A DNA stretch of 64,000 bases from Ktedonosporobacter rubrisoli (lineage in GTDB: Bacteria; Chloroflexota; Ktedonobacteria; Ktedonobacterales; Ktedonobacteraceae): NCBI RefSeq assembly GCF_004208415.1, contig NZ_CP035758.1, positions 744,001 through 808,000 of the forward strand. The letters run 5' to 3'. Position 1 is the first letter of the stretch, and each line of letters begins with the position of its first letter. Both the position numbers and the translations under genes were made by a program. Of the stretch, positions 60,903 to 64,000 are shown one piece after another. The notes beneath the pieces are model-generated. The model saw only the letters and a program-made list of their open reading frames with translations, searched no databases and was not told the DNA's origin.

Positions 60903-61300
60903 TTAGCGAGTGGAAGCGTGAAATGCGCGACCCTGGCCGCCGGGTGGTGAACGACGAAAATACCGTTCGCCACCCGGCAATCTTTCTGTGAAGTCGTGAG
61001 CAAGAAAAGCCTCGGAAAGAAGCACGAATCCTACATCGACGATACCACGCTCGATCCAATGGTACACTTCATGCAACGTGCCCACAAAGAGAACTACTTC
61101 CAGCTCTGGATACAAGGCCCGAAAACGCCTTAGTACGCCGGCGCATTTATCCAGGCAGAAAAAGAGCGTTGCGCTCACACACAGCTTGCTTGCGCGCTCT
61201 CTCGCGTGGCCCTTGCTTCTTGCCCAATCATTCTGATCAGGGCCAGAAGCGCCTGAGCATGGGGAATAATTCGCTGCCCAACATGATTCAGGAACAGACT
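60903..61300 (-). pseudogene. LysR-family regulator remnant
   Basis: The minus strand holds parts of a LysR protein in two frames. The linker helix is GQRIIPHAQALLALIRMIGQ then EARATRESAQA. After a frameshift comes the start of the effector-binding domain: GVLRRFRALYPELEVVLFVG, TLHEVYHWIERGIVDVGFVL. The HTH domain is missing upstream and most of the effector domain is missing downstream. It is convergent with the P450 gene and may be what is left of its regulator. Confidence 0.65.
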
Positions 61301-61522
61301 GACGACATCAGCAGAGGAGTCAAACGAGCCAAGTATGTAAGATATTTATCAAATAGCATAGCGGTTACAGGGGAAAGTATGCGTTTCTCTATCTCACAAA
61401 TGAAATATAGATGAAAAGGGGAAAGAGGGCATATCTACGCGGCATTGCTGACGCGTATCCTTCATAGAGAAGCATTTAAGATTGTTGTCTAAACGAACCA
61501 TCATCCGAATAGAGGAGAGATT

Positions 61523-62395
61523 ATGGCTCAATTTCCTCATCTATCATCGCCTCAGCAGCCTTTGCGCCGCCAAAGAAGCTGGCTGCGTGTGCTCCTTATT
61601 GGCATCATTCTTTTTGTGATCACGACGCTGATTTTGTCAGTTACCGGCAATCCCAACCTGTATCCAACAGTTATCCTGATCGGAAACTTCCTCGTTCCCG
61701 TGGTCTTTGTGGCTTTCCTCTACGATCATCGTCATCTGAGCGCACTAGATCCCGTGACGGTGGCTAGCAGTTTTGTGCTCGGCGGTATTCTCGGTGTGCT
61801 CGGAGCCTCAGTCCTGGAGGCATTTCTATTGCCGGTTCCATCCAATCCGAATGCCGGATTGCCGCTGAGCACTGCCTTTCTTGTTGGCCTGATCGAGGAG
61901 GGTTGTAAAATTGCCGCGGTGGCCTTTCTGGCCAGGCGCACGCCGCATACCTCCGAAATGGATGGCCTGTTATTAGGTGGGGCCGTTGGCATGGGATTTG
62001 CCGCCCTGGAGAGTACAGGCTATGCCTTCACAGTCTTTCTCGCCAGTGGAGGCCATGTTAGTGTCTCGATTATAGAAACTGTGATCCGCGGCCTGATCGC
62101 GCCATTTGGCCACGGCACCTGGACTGGCATTTTGGGGGCCGTGCTGTTTCAGCAGAGCACGAAGCAACATTTCCGTATCACGCGCCTGGTCCTGCTGACC
62201 TACCTCTTCGTCTCACTTCTTCATGGCCTCTGGGATGGATTGCCGCACTCCATCTATCTGATAGTCTGGCCGGGCATTCCTCTCTCTCTTACCACTCTGG
62301 GCATCGGCCTGCTCGGCATAATTCTGCTCATCGTCGTCTACAGGCGCTCTATTCGGCAGCAACTCGCGCTCCTTAGGGCACGACCGTTGCCCTGA
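61523..62395 (+). CDS. PrsW-family intramembrane metalloprotease
   Basis: A 290-residue membrane protein with about eight spans and the PrsW signature. The metal-binding Glu pair is in FLVGLIEEGCKIAAVAFL. The next motif is GAVGMGFAALESTGYAFTVF, followed by the His in LIAPFGHGTWTGILGAVLF and the final His in YLFVSLLHGLWDGLPH. In Bacillus PrsW cleaves an anti-sigma factor; here no obvious substrate is adjacent. The start follows GAGGAGAGAT. It is monocistronic. Confidence 0.87.
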   Translation: MAQFPHLSSPQQPLRRQRSWLRVLLIGIILFVITTLILSVTGNPNLYPTVILIGNFLVPVVFVAFLYDHRHLSALDPVTVASSFVLGGILGVLGASVLEAFLLPVPSNPNAGLPLSTAFLVGLIEEGCKIAAVAFLARRTPHTSEMDGLLLGGAVGMGFAALESTGYAFTVFLASGGHVSVSIIETVIRGLIAPFGHGTWTGILGAVLFQQSTKQHFRITRLVLLTYLFVSLLHGLWDGLPHSIYLIVWPGIPLSLTTLGIGLLGIILLIVVYRRSIRQQLALLRARPLP

Positions 62396-62688
62396 GCCGT
62401 CACGCACATAACATATTAATAACTGGACAAGCGTGCTGCAAGCAGTCCACAGCCAGTTAGATAAGGTCTCGCCTGGACGGATGGATGATTCGTGTAGAGC
62501 AAGGGCCGACTTTTTAGCGCCTGCCCAGCCAGCTAAAATTAGCGCTTCGTCAGGATATTAGCCCAGCCTTAAAAAGTTGCTGCGCTGCTGACATACCGTT
62601 GTCACAGGCCGGATGTATACTTCTAATAGTAAAGAGATCAAGTATGACTCATGAAATAGCTCACTAGCAAAGAAAGGCAGTAATATAT

Positions 62689-63093
62689 ATGGCCAGGCTA
62701 CTTGGACCCGACTTCATTAGCTTACAAGTACGCGACCTCTCAGCTTCACGCACATTCTATACAGAAACTCTTGGCTTGACGATTGATGAGCGCTTCACAT
62801 CTGCAGATTTTGTCCTCTTCGATACTAACTCGATTCCCTTAGGCATCAGTCAGGCAAAAGTAAATCTGGCAGAAGCGCCCCAGCCAGGTTGGGGCTTTAC
62901 ACTCTGGCTCGACTGCGATCATGTCGATGAGCTACACGCCAGGTTGGAAGCGGCAGGAGTTACGATCGTTACGCCGCCTTTCAATAGTCCGTTCGGTCGC
63001 GCGCTCGTCTTTGCTGATCCCGATGGATATCGCATCACTGCCAATGAGAATCCCTGGGAGCGCTTCCCTTTAGGCGGCCGCAAAAAGCTTTAA
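62689..63093 (+). CDS. VOC-family (glyoxalase/bleomycin-resistance-like) protein
   Basis: A 134-residue VOC protein. It opens with DFISLQVRDLSASRTFYTET and LGLTIDERFTSADFVLFDT. The second half is WGFTLWLDCDHVDELHARLE, AAGVTIVTPPFNSPFGRALV and FADPDGYRITANENPW, with Asp where some members have the metal Glu. It lacks the first metal His (Ser-Leu at that position), as in antibiotic-binding members. The start follows AAAGGCAG. It is separate from the TetR operon that begins at 63184. Confidence 0.87.
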   Translation: MARLLGPDFISLQVRDLSASRTFYTETLGLTIDERFTSADFVLFDTNSIPLGISQAKVNLAEAPQPGWGFTLWLDCDHVDELHARLEAAGVTIVTPPFNSPFGRALVFADPDGYRITANENPWERFPLGGRKKL

Positions 63094-63183
63094 AACATCT
63101 ATCAAGGGATACAAACTTCTCATTTAGCCCATGAAAGGATCTTCCTCGGTCATTCCTGGCTGGCTCACTTCACCAGCCAGGTC

Positions 63184-63240
63184 TTGACATTTGCTAGACC
63201 GGTCGGTACAATAGAAACAGCAGCTAGACCAGTCGGTACA
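63184..63240 (+). promoter_or_regulatory. promoter with two TetR-type operators
   Basis: TTGACA (63184-63189) and TACAAT (63207-63212) are exactly 17 bases apart. A site containing GACCGGTC lies inside the spacer (63193-63210), and a near-identical site with GACCAGTC follows at 63223-63240, 30 bases further, or three helical turns. The half-site TAGACC resembles the LmrA/YxaF box described in Bacillus subtilis. The sites precede the TetR gene and indicate autorepression. Confidence 0.75.
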
Positions 63241-63250
63241 GGAGGATCTC

Positions 63251-63832
63251 ATGGAGACAGAAGGAACGCGGAAACGCATCATTACCACTACCGTTGAACT
63301 GATGGAGGCACAAGGCTATCATGCCACAGGCTTGAACCAAATCCTCCAGCAGAGCGCGGCGCCGAAAGGCTCGCTCTACCATCACTTTCCTGGGGGAAAA
63401 GAAGAGCTGGCGGCGGAGGCGATTTCGCTAGCCGGGCAGGCCATTACGAATGATCTCGATGCCCTTATCGCGGAGGGTACGGATTTGGGAACGGCGCTCT
63501 CTCTGCTCGCCGCCTTCTTTCGCGAGCGTCTCCAGATATCTCATTTTCAAAAAGGCTGTCCCCTGGCTACGGTCACATTAGAGATGGCGGCCACCAGCGA
63601 TCCTGTACAGCAGGCCTGTCGCGCCGTCTACCACGCCTGGCTGGCACGCCTCGAACACTTGCTGATTGCCTCGGGCTGCGAAGCAACAAGGGCCCCTGCG
63701 CGAGCGCTCTTTGTGCTCTCGACAATTGAAGGGGCGCTCTTACTCTGTCGGGCCGAGCGCAGTACACATCCCCTAGAAGAGGCGATGGATGAGCTCCGGC
63801 TCCTTTTTGCAGGAGATACCAAAGCACGATGA
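63251..63832 (+). CDS. TetR-family regulator (LmrA/YxaF-like)
   Basis: A 193-residue repressor of the LmrA/YxaF branch. The HTH is YHATGLNQILQQSAAPKGSL followed by YHHFPGGKEELAAEAISLAG, whose GLNQIL...APKGSLYHHFPGGKEEL is characteristic of this group. The C-terminal domain has SHFQKGCPLATVTLEMAATS, matching TetR_C_33/LmrA-like sensing domains. The start follows GGAGGATCTC. Candidate operators lie in its own promoter. Its stop overlaps the start of the next gene (ATGA), suggesting the MBL-fold gene is part of the regulon. Confidence 0.9.
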   Translation: METEGTRKRIITTTVELMEAQGYHATGLNQILQQSAAPKGSLYHHFPGGKEELAAEAISLAGQAITNDLDALIAEGTDLGTALSLLAAFFRERLQISHFQKGCPLATVTLEMAATSDPVQQACRAVYHAWLARLEHLLIASGCEATRAPARALFVLSTIEGALLLCRAERSTHPLEEAMDELRLLFAGDTKAR

Positions 63833-64000
63833 ACCTAACTGACCATTCTCCCTACCCAAAAGCTTCAGTCATTGATGAAGCACCAAGGCCACAAATGCGC
63901 ATGATTGCTCATCATGTCTGGCAGTTGTATAACCGTTTTCCGGCCAACCTCTTCAACGTCTATCTCATTGAGGATGTACTCGTTGACGCCGCCACACGCT
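63829..64000 (+). CDS. MBL-fold metallo-hydrolase (5' end only)
   Basis: Opens at ATG 63829, overlapping the TetR stop by four bases, and stays open to the right edge (57 codons). The visible part ends QMRMIAHHVWQLYNRFPANL then FNVYLIEDVLVDAATR, matching the first beta strands of metallo-beta-lactamase-fold hydrolases (...NVYLIEDxLVDAG...). The metal-binding HxHxDH motif would lie just outside. Family assignment is likely but rests on a fragment. Confidence 0.65.
   Translation, partial: MNLTDHSPYPKASVIDEAPRPQMRMIAHHVWQLYNRFPANLFNVYLIEDVLVDAATR

Overview
The window looks like a piece of a soil Ktedonobacteria (Chloroflexota) chromosome. This is inferred from gene content and not from any marker gene. 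The supporting features are two very long MalT-like LuxR regulators sharing an N-terminal module, an ECF sigma factor paired with a membrane-anchored PQQ-propeller protein, a luciferase-like (F420-type) oxidoreductase, pentapeptide-repeat proteins, many TetR/GntR/AraC/LysR-type regulators, and DDE-transposase fossils. No rRNA, tRNA or CRISPR array was seen. Both strands carry genes in short 1-5 gene units with frequent hairpin terminators.

Region by region. 1-10 kb: partial GntR regulator, cupin, epoxide-hydrolase-like enzyme, an unknown protein with an internal duplication, AraC regulator with alpha/beta hydrolase, TetR divergent from a luciferase-like monooxygenase, and an ECF sigma factor with a PQQ-propeller protein. 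10.6-16.2 kb: small stress or metabolic proteins (DoxX, two SnoaL-like, one DUF1579-like) interleaved with two decayed DDE transposase copies and one intact ISKra4-type insertion sequence with 25-bp inverted ends and a 9-bp target duplication. 15.5-20.6 kb: sulfotransferase, DinB-like protein, response regulator with a small helical partner, an excisionase-type HTH protein with an extra alpha/beta domain, PRC-barrel protein, IS66 and possible Tn3 fossils, and a 62-bp dispersed repeat. 20.7-28.7 kb: two MFS efflux pumps (one with its own TetR and two candidate operators), methyltransferase, flavin split-barrel protein, and a pentapeptide protein next to an IF-1 gene. 29-34.2 kb: kinase-fold phosphotransferase, glycosyltransferase, propeller protein, and a NarL-type two-component system.

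34.5-43 kb is a coherent polysaccharide-use locus: a GH43 lipoprotein, a GH2 enzyme, two sugar ABC permeases and a solute-binding protein on one strand. A divergent LacI regulator sits opposite, with a perfect 22-bp palindrome over the operon's -10 box between them. A decayed GH127-like gene follows lacI. No ABC ATPase is encoded here.

43-59 kb: a second phosphotransferase, a 765-residue pentapeptide protein with a C-terminal TIR-like domain, a CoA-transferase, the two MalT-like regulators, a small membrane protein with a carboxylesterase, a VOC protein and a degenerate receiver protein. The promoter region of each MalT-like regulator is bracketed by a widely spaced inverted repeat, and the two repeat pairs resemble one another; this is the most interesting regulatory signal in the window. 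59-64 kb: cytochrome P450, LysR fossil, PrsW-type membrane protease, a second VOC protein, and a TetR with a well-defined promoter/operator driving itself and an MBL-fold gene that runs off the right edge.
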